NCBI RefSeq assembly: GCF_000302595.1
Contig: NZ_JH947128.1
Span: 186,001-250,000 of the forward strand
DNA length: 64,000 bases
Reading direction: 5' to 3'
DNA from: Pedobacter arcticus A12
Lineage (GTDB): Bacteria > Bacteroidota > Bacteroidia > Sphingobacteriales > Sphingobacteriaceae
In this document: one piece after another, positions 47,254 to 55,280 of the stretch
Layout of the letters: the number at the start of each line of letters is the position of its first letter
Position numbering within the stretch: the first letter of the stretch is position 1
The notes under the pieces: generated by a model
Database searches by the model: none
What the model was told of the DNA's origin: nothing
The model's input: the letters and a program-made list of their open reading frames with translations, nothing else
Program-made: the position numbers and the translations under genes

Positions 47254-47273
47254 TGTATGTACTTTATTATCAT
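47254..47273 (-). promoter_or_regulatory. shared upstream element, copy 4
   Basis: The plus-strand sequence is tgtatgtactttattatcat, 119 bp before the start of the BNR gene that opens the second SusCD operon. It matches the copy at 5124 at 16 of 20 positions. Confidence 0.45.
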
Positions 47274-47364
47274 TCGAAACAGATTAAAATAAAGAGAAAC
47301 AAAAAACATACAAAACATAAGTCTTCCATGCCTTAATATTTCTTCTATACCCAAAACGTGATTA

Positions 47365-50310
47365 CTATTTTTTAACGAATTTTAAGGCTGATTTTTCCTT
47401 TTTTCCTTCATACACTAGTATGTAAATACCACTGTTTAGAGAAGAAACATTTAAACTTGTTTTAACCGAGCCCAGCGGCACATTATATCTTATTAGTTCT
47501 CTTCCATCTGCTGAAAAGACCTTAATTTTTTCATTTACGCCAGAGATTTTATGAGTAATATTTAAAGTATTTTCTACTGGATTTGGAGAAATATTAAAAA
47601 TGAGATTTCGCTGCATTTCTACCGTAATGATCTCGCTGTACTTATAAGTATCATCACCGTTTACCTGTCTTAATCGGTAATAATTAACAGTAGAGCCAAC
47701 ATTGTTGTCAATAAAAAGATAATTATGATTACCCGCAGAATTAGCTGCCCTTATAGTCCCTAACGCAACGAACGCTGTGTCATCAGCTTTTTTTTCAATG
47801 ATAAACTCTTTTGTATTCACTTCATTTGTAGTTTGCCAAGTAAGCGTTACTGATGAGTCTATTGAATTGAGTTTTCCGTTGAAATATAAAAGACTTAGCG
47901 GTAATGCCCCAAACGTAACAACTAGATGATGGTTTGTATCTGTTGAAATCTGAATATTTGGATCGGTGTTTTCGGGATACAATATACTGGTAGGCTCTTC
48001 AAATCCCCTCCTAAATATATAAACCGGGTATTTCCCATCTATGGCTGTTTTGGGTACAGTTGCAATTTCCATTTCGCCAGCAGTTCTAATAAAATATCCA
48101 ACAGCTAATTGCGACCATCCAATTTCAGAGCGCCCACATCGGTTAATCTCTGTCCCATACTGGTCAAATATCAATATACTATAGTAATCAACATCTCTAA
48201 TCCTTGATATTTTTTTATCCCAAATGGCAACTATTTCATCACCAGGCAGGTTTTGCTGAAACTCCCCATACCTTTTAACAATCGGGTTACCCACGCGATG
48301 ATCCAACAATAAATCTGCTGGCGGTGTGGGGTTAAGTTTAAATTCATTGCTATTTACGCCTCCAACTGCAGTAAAAGCAGGAGTTCCTATTGTCGAAAAA
48401 ACTTCAACCCGCTTTTCATTTCTAGGGATTAATTCATTAGCATCATCATGAAAATCAAAAAGAAAAGATTGATTGGGGATGGTACTATAATCGCTTTTTA
48501 CATACCAAATATCTACCGTTTCATTTGCCTGATTATTTATAGTGGTGTTCTTTAATGTAAAGAAAACTGGATGTAACACAATTGGATGATTGGTACTTAC
48601 AAAATTGTTTCCATCTATGGTATTGCCTTCTGTACTCAGCTTAATCCCGATGGAACAATCAATAATATCATTGTTTTTTATCACATTATAAAAAGCATAA
48701 TCTCTACCTTCTTTGGAAATATCGTAAGAAGGATATCTTCCCATACGAGAGCCAACGTGTACTGCCATTGAATATCCTTCGAACCTATTGTTTTGGATAA
48801 TAATGTTGTTGGGGATTTCGGTTCTGAGGCTATTACCTTCTCCAGCGTTTCTGTAAATAGATATGCCAATATGTTTAAGCGCTGGGTTTGTTACCAATGG
48901 CTTTAAAAAAGTATTATTGATGATATTGGTATTATAAAAGGCATCACCAATAAAATCTCCGTAAGAAGGTTGGTTTTGGGTTAAAGCATTATCTCTAAAT
49001 ATGTTGTTTTGGAAAGTGTTACTATTAGATTTACTGCCCGAATAAATAGCGCCATAACCATTTTCTACCATTGAGCAGTTTTGCATAATTGCATTATCGC
49101 CATTGGTATATAGGGCAAACCTGTTTCTTGCAAAAGCACAGTTATCTATCGTAATTGGATGTGCAATACCCGAATTACCTAACCTTATTCCACGGTCGAA
49201 CCCTTTTAGCGTAAAGTTTTTAATAACGGTTTGCTTAACACCAGATTGTTGCGGTAACGCATATAAAACTCCGCTTATAGGCACACCATTAGTCCAAGGG
49301 GAGTTTCCGGCACTATACAAATTTTCTAACGGCTGGTTCTGTTGAGTAGTTGCTATATCTATTACAACACCATTTCCATTAATCTCAATACCTGATTTAA
49401 CAATTTCAAATAAATAGTTTCCGTTAATCTCAATACCTGGAGTAGTAACAACTTCAAAGGGATAAGAAGTACTAAATTCTGGTTTCCACGGAGAAGAACG
49501 AAATGCAAAATCCACATCTGTACTCAACTGAAAGGGTTTCGTTATTTTACCAAATTGATCATAATGATCTGCCCAAATTACCGTATCCCAAGGTGCAAAA
49601 AGACTGGTTGACATTGCAAGTGGCGTTACAACACCATCAATAGCGAGGGCTACATTATTGCTTGATTTACCAATAGCAAATGGAGCATCTGTTGCTGTAG
49701 CTCCCCAAGCATATAATCTAAAGGTAATTACACTATCAACAGGTACATATTGCAATGCCTCAATAGCAAACAGATCAATCTTTGGCTGAAGGTCTCCAGA
49801 TGGCGAAATTTCCTCATGCTCTACATCAGAATTTCCAATCTCAGTAAAAACCATATTATTAGCTGCTTTACCATGTTCATTTACGCTAAATGCCCACCGG
49901 TAAGTGTTTGGTGATGGATCCGTTCTACGAAGCATAACACGCAATGCAGTTAAAGAAACGTTATAACCAGCTCTAGCCTGTACAGAAAACTCGAAATATC
50001 TGTTATTCTGTTTGGCATCTAACTTGGTTCCTCCATTAGGAAACGCACCGTTAAAAGTACGTACAACCCGGCCTGTTGGCACTCCAACTCCCAAACCACG
50101 TTTTAATACTGATATTTCTAAATTAGGATGCGTTGTTGTTGAGCTGATGGTTTTCTCCGTACCAAATGAATTTCCTGATGCATCTTCATAACCTTGCGCA
50201 AACTGCCATGCTATTATCGGATTTTTAATATCAGTTATTTGGCTATAAGCTGTAGTAACACTTATAAGCATAAAGAACAGCAACTTATAACTAAATATTT
50301 TTCTCATCAA
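47365..50310 (-). CDS. LYAWG module plus right-handed beta-helix with T9SS tail
   Basis: This 981-residue secreted protein has a signal peptide (about 1-22), one module (about 33-235; 'AWQFAQGYEDASG', 'SVLKRGLGVGV', 'YFEFSVQARAGYNVSL', 'FRLYAWGA', 'FAIGKSS') and a parallel beta-helix (about 260-640). The helix is rich in short N-rich turns such as 'IDNCAFARNRFALYTNGDN', 'MQNCSMVENGYGAIYSG' and 'NNRFEGYSMAVHVGSR'. A linker and a T9SS sorting tail ('NSGIYILVYEGKKEKSALKF') follow. Beta-helices of this kind occur in polysaccharide lyases, GH28 and other glycan-active enzymes, and in non-catalytic surface proteins; I see no decisive catalytic motif. It is co-transcribed with the FG-GAP gene 35 bp upstream. 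Confidence 0.82.
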   Translation of the reverse strand: MMRKIFSYKLLFFMLISVTTAYSQITDIKNPIIAWQFAQGYEDASGNSFGTEKTISSTTTHPNLEISVLKRGLGVGVPTGRVVRTFNGAFPNGGTKLDAKQNNRYFEFSVQARAGYNVSLTALRVMLRRTDPSPNTYRWAFSVNEHGKAANNMVFTEIGNSDVEHEEISPSGDLQPKIDLFAIEALQYVPVDSVITFRLYAWGATATDAPFAIGKSSNNVALAIDGVVTPLAMSTSLFAPWDTVIWADHYDQFGKITKPFQLSTDVDFAFRSSPWKPEFSTSYPFEVVTTPGIEINGNYLFEIVKSGIEINGNGVVIDIATTQQNQPLENLYSAGNSPWTNGVPISGVLYALPQQSGVKQTVIKNFTLKGFDRGIRLGNSGIAHPITIDNCAFARNRFALYTNGDNAIMQNCSMVENGYGAIYSGSKSNSNTFQNNIFRDNALTQNQPSYGDFIGDAFYNTNIINNTFLKPLVTNPALKHIGISIYRNAGEGNSLRTEIPNNIIIQNNRFEGYSMAVHVGSRMGRYPSYDISKEGRDYAFYNVIKNNDIIDCSIGIKLSTEGNTIDGNNFVSTNHPIVLHPVFFTLKNTTINNQANETVDIWYVKSDYSTIPNQSFLFDFHDDANELIPRNEKRVEVFSTIGTPAFTAVGGVNSNEFKLNPTPPADLLLDHRVGNPIVKRYGEFQQNLPGDEIVAIWDKKISRIRDVDYYSILIFDQYGTEINRCGRSEIGWSQLAVGYFIRTAGEMEIATVPKTAIDGKYPVYIFRRGFEEPTSILYPENTDPNIQISTDTNHHLVVTFGALPLSLLYFNGKLNSIDSSVTLTWQTTNEVNTKEFIIEKKADDTAFVALGTIRAANSAGNHNYLFIDNNVGSTVNYYRLRQVNGDDTYKYSEIITVEMQRNLIFNISPNPVENTLNITHKISGVNEKIKVFSADGRELIRYNVPLGSVKTSLNVSSLNSGIYILVYEGKKEKSALKFVKK

Positions 50311-50345
50311 ATTCTGTCTATAAACAAATAATTAGGTCATTGCTA

Positions 50346-52325
50346 TTACCAGCTTAAATCTTTTCTATCGTAATAAATAAAAGTTCCATATTCTGTACCT
50401 ACAACTAGGTTTAAAGTTTTTCCATCTCCTCCGATATAACTTGTTGTGGGAGCACACTCATGTGCTCCAAGTAAAATATCATCTCCTTTAAACTTCATCA
50501 TTTTAGGAAACTCGAAAACGGGATTAGCATCTGTACCAGCATTCTTCATAAACAATACGGCAGCTCCCTCGTTTTTTTTGGCTCTGTTATAAGGCAAACC
50601 TGTGGTTGGGTTTGGTATAGATGCTCCTCTGCCTGTACCTACAAGCATATCTTTTACACCATCTCCGTCCCAATCTACAATATGGATTTTTGCTCGGCCA
50701 ACTTGCCCTCCTTTACGCCTGTGTCCATTGATGTAAGATCCGTCAGTTAATTTTAGTTTGCCGGCATCTTCAATATTATGTGCATCTATTTTATAGTAAA
50801 GATGAAACTGGTTATCCCTATCTAGGATAACATATGCGTCTTTTCCTGCTAAATTTGCCACGCCAGGTGTAGAACGCCAGCCACCATGAACATCTAAACC
50901 TTTAATAAAAAGCGGTTGTTCTATGGTTAACTGCGGCTGTGTCTTGCTTCCTTTGTTAATATAAACCACAAACTTACCACGGCTATCTCCCGTCAGGATA
51001 TCTGGCAAACCATCTCCGCTCCAGTCATAAACTACCGGACAAACGTAGCCCCACCGTGATTCATACGGGCCTTGTATATCTTCTCTGTAGCCTGGCTGAA
51101 CATGAATACTGGTACCTCCGGCGGTTAGGGCTTCGGGGTTTTGATAAGCGGGCTGGACATTAGTTCCGGTATTCTTAAAAAACAGAATGTTCCCAGCTGA
51201 ATTACCAGAGATAATATCTATCAACCCATCGCCATCCCAATCTGCTAAACTTGGTACTACCAATGAACCGCCATAAAGCATAGGGTTTTCTTGCATAACC
51301 GCACTTGCATCTTCAAAAACAAGGTTTCCGTTTTTATCCTTTTGCTGGGTATTCTTATAGAAAAATATCCCTCCTTCGCCAGAGAGCAATAATCCCTCGG
51401 TATTCTTAGGTCCTTTAAAATAGCCTGGATATCCGTTTACCGTTGGACTACGTTGTATGATATGATTTTTGTTTACCACATATTTGCTGGAATGTAGTTT
51501 TCCCTTAGCTACTTGGTAAGCATGTATATTCCCGAACCTTGTTCCATAAATTACATACTGTTCTTTATTAGCTGATTGGTATCCGGTATATCCACTAATG
51601 CCATAATAAGTTTGATCTAAGGTTGTTAAGGGCTTAGCATTAAGTGTTTTCAAATCATTTAAATCATCTGCTAAGGCCGCGTAGGTTCCTACTTCGATAA
51701 GCTCATTAGGCCAAAATCCTTCGGGAGTATAATATGCACTGTCCGTTTGTATTTTAATTACAGGCGAACTGCTTTCGTTAGCAACCGTAAATAAAAAAAG
51801 ATATTTACCTTCTGGGGTTTTTACTACGCCAAAACTTGAGAAGCCTCGGGGCAATCCGTTAACAGTAATCGTCTTTAATTCATCAAAAGAAGTTGTTGAT
51901 TTATTTAAAACTGAGGACTTAATTACCTTACCCCCAAAGCGCCAAAACCCAAAAACTTGCTTGTCTGCTGTTTCAACTATGGTGCTTCTATTTTCCCCAG
52001 TATCTTTAAAAGGGAGTTTCACTTTAACTCCTTGCGAGAATACGGGCTCTCCTTTTTCTGTCAGTTTTTTAAAATAATATAAATAAGTGCCTGGCGCTCT
52101 ACTATCTGATTGGATAAAAAGATCCGGATATTCATCATTATCTACGTTTGCCAAGCCCATAATTAACCCGGTAAGAGAAGGACTTGCAAATTGACCTACT
52201 CCATTAACAGATCCGTTTTTGATAGGCTTTCCACTCTCCAACAATTTTCCTTGTGCATGACTTAGTGTACTAGCTGTAGCAAAACAAAGCATTAACAAGC
52301 TGTTTTTAAGTAGTTTACAGAACAT
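50346..52325 (-). CDS. secreted FG-GAP/VCBS protein, paralogue of 9886-11862
   Basis: This 659-residue exported protein starts with a signal peptide ('LLKNSLLMLCFATASTLSHA'). It has FG-GAP motifs mostly in the second half ('DWDGDGLIDIISGNSAG', 'DWSGDGLPDILTGDSRGK', 'DWDGDGVKDMLVGTGRG') and one near the N-terminus ('NVDNDEYPDLFIQS'). The N-terminal 'SGKPIKNGSVNGVG' parallels 'SGEPIQNGNPSGVG' in the paralogue, and both end in YDRKDLSW. It opens a two-gene operon with the beta-helix protein. The shared 20-bp element lies 105 bp upstream. Function is unassigned. Confidence 0.82.
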   Translation of the reverse strand: MFCKLLKNSLLMLCFATASTLSHAQGKLLESGKPIKNGSVNGVGQFASPSLTGLIMGLANVDNDEYPDLFIQSDSRAPGTYLYYFKKLTEKGEPVFSQGVKVKLPFKDTGENRSTIVETADKQVFGFWRFGGKVIKSSVLNKSTTSFDELKTITVNGLPRGFSSFGVVKTPEGKYLFLFTVANESSSPVIKIQTDSAYYTPEGFWPNELIEVGTYAALADDLNDLKTLNAKPLTTLDQTYYGISGYTGYQSANKEQYVIYGTRFGNIHAYQVAKGKLHSSKYVVNKNHIIQRSPTVNGYPGYFKGPKNTEGLLLSGEGGIFFYKNTQQKDKNGNLVFEDASAVMQENPMLYGGSLVVPSLADWDGDGLIDIISGNSAGNILFFKNTGTNVQPAYQNPEALTAGGTSIHVQPGYREDIQGPYESRWGYVCPVVYDWSGDGLPDILTGDSRGKFVVYINKGSKTQPQLTIEQPLFIKGLDVHGGWRSTPGVANLAGKDAYVILDRDNQFHLYYKIDAHNIEDAGKLKLTDGSYINGHRRKGGQVGRAKIHIVDWDGDGVKDMLVGTGRGASIPNPTTGLPYNRAKKNEGAAVLFMKNAGTDANPVFEFPKMMKFKGDDILLGAHECAPTTSYIGGDGKTLNLVVGTEYGTFIYYDRKDLSW

Positions 52326-52798
52326 TAGTTTTAGATTTTTAGACTCTAATTTGGTAAGAGCCTATGTTTATAATTGCAAAAACTAATGTATTAGAATTGT
52401 ATGAAGATGTTGTAACGTATATTTTCTACAATATCCAATATATTATCATGAATTTGGATAATGCGACATAACTTAGAATAATTAGTGGATTTTCTAATTT
52501 TGAAATTAATTATTCCAAGGTTTTTACGGCTATTAGCAATACGTCTTGTGTATGTTTATAAACATACTTTTGAGATGGAGAAATTTTATAATATCCTAGC
52601 AATCAAAGGATAGCAAAGCAACTCTTGGCATACTAACTATCAATTGACATTTTACTTCTATCACCCTGTAAAAAACTATAAGTCCAACCTTTTATCATTG
52701 TTTAGCAACAAAATTATTCTTTTTAACCGCTAAACCTTATTAAGGGTACTTACCTAGTTGACGTATTAAATTACCATTCTTCTAAACCTCTTTAAATT
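52326..52798. other. 473-bp intergenic region with upstream element
   Basis: Apart from the shared element at 52430-52449 I see no gene. The right side is the 3' flank of the truncated acetylesterase stub, and no clear hairpin terminator follows that stub. Confidence 0.5.
52430..52449 (-). promoter_or_regulatory. shared upstream element, copy 5
   Basis: The plus-strand sequence is aatatccaatatattatcat, 105 bp before the FG-GAP gene start. It agrees with the copy at 12961 at 18 of 20 positions and with the copy at 5124 at 14 of 20. Confidence 0.45.
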
Positions 52799-53000
52799 CT
52801 ATTCAGCTTTATTCTGTTTCCAGTCATCCGTTCTAAACGGTAAAGCTGCAATCCCATAACTGTTATATAAATTAACATATTGGTAGTTTTTAAACCCATA
52901 GCGTACAGCCACTGGATTTTTAACTTTTTCGGAAAAAACCGAAAGCTTATTATTTGTTCCCTTAACGTTTTCTACGGTTGCGGGGTAAAAAACTTTGCTT
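52799..53000 (-). pseudogene. C-terminal stub of a sialate O-acetylesterase-like gene
   Basis: The translation 'SKVFYPATVENVKG' to 'LPFRTDDWKQ' aligns with the last 65 or so residues of the two intact esterases ('NKVFYPATAKIKG' to 'SSFRTDNWKMK' in 13520-14935). About 400 N-terminal residues, including the SGNH Ser motif, are missing. The open frame continues to the right into the left end of the IS200-type element, whose own terminal sequence reads 'ELRGIKPKEIEDVLIVLFFA'. The rest of the esterase is not found on the far side of the element, so sequence was deleted as well as interrupted. The right boundary given is approximate. Confidence 0.85.
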
Positions 53001-53062
53001 TGTTTATTTACAGCAAAGAAAAGCACTATCAAAACATCTTCAATCTCTTTTGGTTTGATTCC

Positions 53063-53079
53063 TCGAAGCTCTGCTTCGA
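53063..53079. repeat. left subterminal hairpin of the IS200-type element
   Basis: A 7-bp perfect stem (tcgaagc and gcttcga) with a 3-base loop lies about 20 bp before the transposase start. TnpA recognises such hairpins at the element ends. Confidence 0.75.
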
Positions 53080-53099
53080 TTTTTTTGTAATTTCGGTAT

Positions 53100-53546
53100 G
53101 TGAGCGAATATATTCATAAGAAGCATAATGTATCAGTTTTATTATATCATTTTGTATGTCCGGCAAAATATAGGCGAGTGGTATTCAGTGAAGCGGTTGA
53201 TATCAGTCTAAAAGAAATTTGTGTTGAGATTTCTAAACGGTATGATATAATTTTCATTGAAATTGGGACAGATAAAGACCATGTTCATTTTCTGATTCAG
53301 AGTGTACCTATTGAAAGTCCAACAAAAATAATTAGAACTGTAAAAAGTATCACAGCAAAAGAGATTTTCAAAAGACATCCTGAGGTTAAGCTGAAATTGT
53401 GGGGCGGAGAATTTTGGTCTAAAGGGTTTTATGTTAACACAGTTGGGAAACATGGAGATGAGAGTACAATTCAGAATTATGTAAAGTCTCAAGGAAAAGC
53501 AGAAGAATATAAAAAAATACACAGTCAACAGTTAGAAATGTTCTAA
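53100..53546 (+). CDS. tnpA: IS200/IS605-family transposase TnpA
   Basis: This 148-residue Y1-type HUH transposase nicks and joins single-stranded DNA. The start is GTG: the ATG two bases earlier is out of frame and runs into a stop at once. 'NVSVLLYHFVCPAKYRR' is the family N-terminus. 'DKDHVHFLIQ' carries the HUH metal-binding motif, and the catalytic Tyr is in 'IQNYVKSQGK'. 'WGGEFWSKGFYVNTVG' is also typical. The gene is full length, so the element may still be active. It runs against its surroundings on the plus strand. Confidence 0.95.
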   Translation: MSEYIHKKHNVSVLLYHFVCPAKYRRVVFSEAVDISLKEICVEISKRYDIIFIEIGTDKDHVHFLIQSVPIESPTKIIRTVKSITAKEIFKRHPEVKLKLWGGEFWSKGFYVNTVGKHGDESTIQNYVKSQGKAEEYKKIHSQQLEMF

Positions 53547-53547
53547 T

Positions 53548-53571
53548 ACCTCTGGGGCTCTGCCCCGAGGT
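53548..53571. repeat. right subterminal hairpin of the IS200-type element
   Basis: A GC-rich stem, acctc-t-ggggc paired with gcccc-gaggt around a tct loop with one bulged base, starts right after the transposase stop. It is the expected right-end recognition structure and could also act as a terminator. Confidence 0.75.
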
Positions 53572-53632
53572 AGTTTATTATCGCTGATCAACTGCGTATT
53601 ATTCCAAGATTTATTTATAATTAAGTTGTTCA

Positions 53633-55258
53633 CTACTCAGCTTCAACAGCATGCTTTGCATATTTTAAACCGGCACTATCAAATCTTTTAGTCAGCACCT
53701 GCAATCTGTTTTTAAAATCGTCCCAGTTTCTATTTTCTTTAGGCGACCATAGCACTTCAGAAAGGGCACTCATCCTAGGCAGAACCATATATTCTACATA
53801 ATCAGAAGTTTTCATGTACTCTGTCCACACGTTTCCTTGAGCTCCCAATATAAACTTGCTTTGCTCTGGACTTAACTCTGCAGGCGTAGGCTCATAGGAG
53901 TATACTTTTTCAACTGAAGTAAAACCACCAATTGCTAAAGGCTCTTTATCTACGTCTTTTGATTGATAATGGTCAAAATAGCAGTATTCTCCCGGCGTCA
54001 TAATAACGGTATGATGTTGCTTTGCAGCTTCTATCCCTCCTTGAATACCTCTCCACGACATTACCGTAGCGTTGGGTGCTAAACCGCCTTCTAAAATCTC
54101 ATCCCATCCTATAATTTCTCTGCCCTTGCTATTCAAAAACTTCTCTATTCTTTGGATAAAATAGCTTTGTAAACCGTGTTCGTCCTTTAATCCTTCTTTT
54201 TGGATAATTGATTGCGCTAACTCACTTTTTTTCCATTCTGTTTTGGGAGCCTCATCACCACCAATGTGGATGTATTTTCCAGGGAACAATGCAATTACCT
54301 CGGTTAACACATCTTCTAAAAACTTGAAGGTTTCTTCTTTAGGCGCATAAATTTGGTCAAACACACCCCATTTAGTCCCAACTTCGTAAGGTCCGGTACC
54401 GTTACCAAGTTCTGGGTAAGCGGCCAAGGCTGCTAAAGAGTGCCCGGGTAATTCTATTTCGGGAATAATGGTAACGTGTTTAGTAGTTGCATAAGCAACA
54501 ATATCTTTAACCTGTTCCTGGGTGTAAAAGCCTTCCACCGGTATGCCATCGCCTTTGTAGGGGTCGAAATTTTTGGCTAACATAGTTTCTTTACGCTTAG
54601 AACCAATCTCTGTTAATCGAGGATATTTTTTAATTTCAATTCGCCAACCTTGATCTTCTGTTAAATGCCAATGAAAAGTATTCATCCGGTGCATTGCTAT
54701 TAAATCAATATATTTTTTGATAAAATCGATCGGAAAAAAATGTCTTCCAACATCTAAATGCATCCCACGGTAAGCGTACCTGGGGCTGTCTATAATTTCA
54801 ACAGCAGGCACCGAAACCTGCTTTAGATTAGTATTTGCATCTTTAGATTTAACAGGTAATAACTGTGCTAAGGTTTGCAATCCGTAAAAAATACCGGTTG
54901 AGGTTTTACCTTTAATCGTGATTTTTTTACTGTCTACATAGAGTTCATACCCTTCTGTTGCTTCTATAGATGGATCTAGCAAAAGCTCAATGGTGTGGGT
55001 CTTTGATTTTGCATTTGTTTGAAAAATAACCTTGGGAAAGTAATTTTGCAAAATACTTTTAAGAAAAGTTCCCTCGTTTGCCAAGCCATCGTTAAAAACA
55101 AGGTTCGTTTTAGCAGAGACTATAAATTTCCCTTCTTTAGGAATTAGTTTAGCAGGGAATGGAATAATTGCGTACTTAGGTTGCTCGTCTGCAAGGGCTT
55201 CTGCACTTTTACCTACCAACAAGATAGCAGCAAAAAGGATTAATAACATGTGTTTCAT
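53633..55258 (-). CDS. beta-N-acetylhexosaminidase (GH20)
   Basis: This 541-residue exported exo-hydrolase removes terminal beta-linked GlcNAc or GalNAc. It has a signal peptide (about 1-23), a GH20b N-terminal domain ('AIIPFPAKLIPKEGKFIV') and the GH20 barrel from 'YAYRGMHLDVGRHFFP' on. The catalytic Asp335-Glu336 pair is in 'HIGGDEAPKTEW', and 'HWHLTEDQGWRIEI' is also diagnostic. It is the third gene of the GH109-GH2-GH20 run (22 bp after the GH2 gene). A second GH20 lies at 62438-64000. Confidence 0.95.
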   Translation of the reverse strand: MKHMLLILFAAILLVGKSAEALADEQPKYAIIPFPAKLIPKEGKFIVSAKTNLVFNDGLANEGTFLKSILQNYFPKVIFQTNAKSKTHTIELLLDPSIEATEGYELYVDSKKITIKGKTSTGIFYGLQTLAQLLPVKSKDANTNLKQVSVPAVEIIDSPRYAYRGMHLDVGRHFFPIDFIKKYIDLIAMHRMNTFHWHLTEDQGWRIEIKKYPRLTEIGSKRKETMLAKNFDPYKGDGIPVEGFYTQEQVKDIVAYATTKHVTIIPEIELPGHSLAALAAYPELGNGTGPYEVGTKWGVFDQIYAPKEETFKFLEDVLTEVIALFPGKYIHIGGDEAPKTEWKKSELAQSIIQKEGLKDEHGLQSYFIQRIEKFLNSKGREIIGWDEILEGGLAPNATVMSWRGIQGGIEAAKQHHTVIMTPGEYCYFDHYQSKDVDKEPLAIGGFTSVEKVYSYEPTPAELSPEQSKFILGAQGNVWTEYMKTSDYVEYMVLPRMSALSEVLWSPKENRNWDDFKNRLQVLTKRFDSAGLKYAKHAVEAE

Positions 55259-55280
55259 AAATTTTACTTGTTTAAAAAAA

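Larger units (their letters stand above)
53000..53590 (+). mobile_element. IS200/IS605-family insertion sequence
   Basis: A tnpA gene is flanked by two subterminal hairpins, as expected for single-strand-transposing IS200 elements: tcgaagc-tct-gcttcga (53063-53079) on the left and ggggc-tct-gcccc within 53548-53571 on the right. There are no long terminal inverted repeats and no tnpB. Exact ends cannot be set without a second copy; the bounds given are estimates. Confidence 0.8.

Noticed and set aside
52880-53119. 79-codon plus-strand frame overlapping the esterase stub and IS left end
   Set aside because: It is antisense to the recognisable esterase remnant and has no homology of its own.
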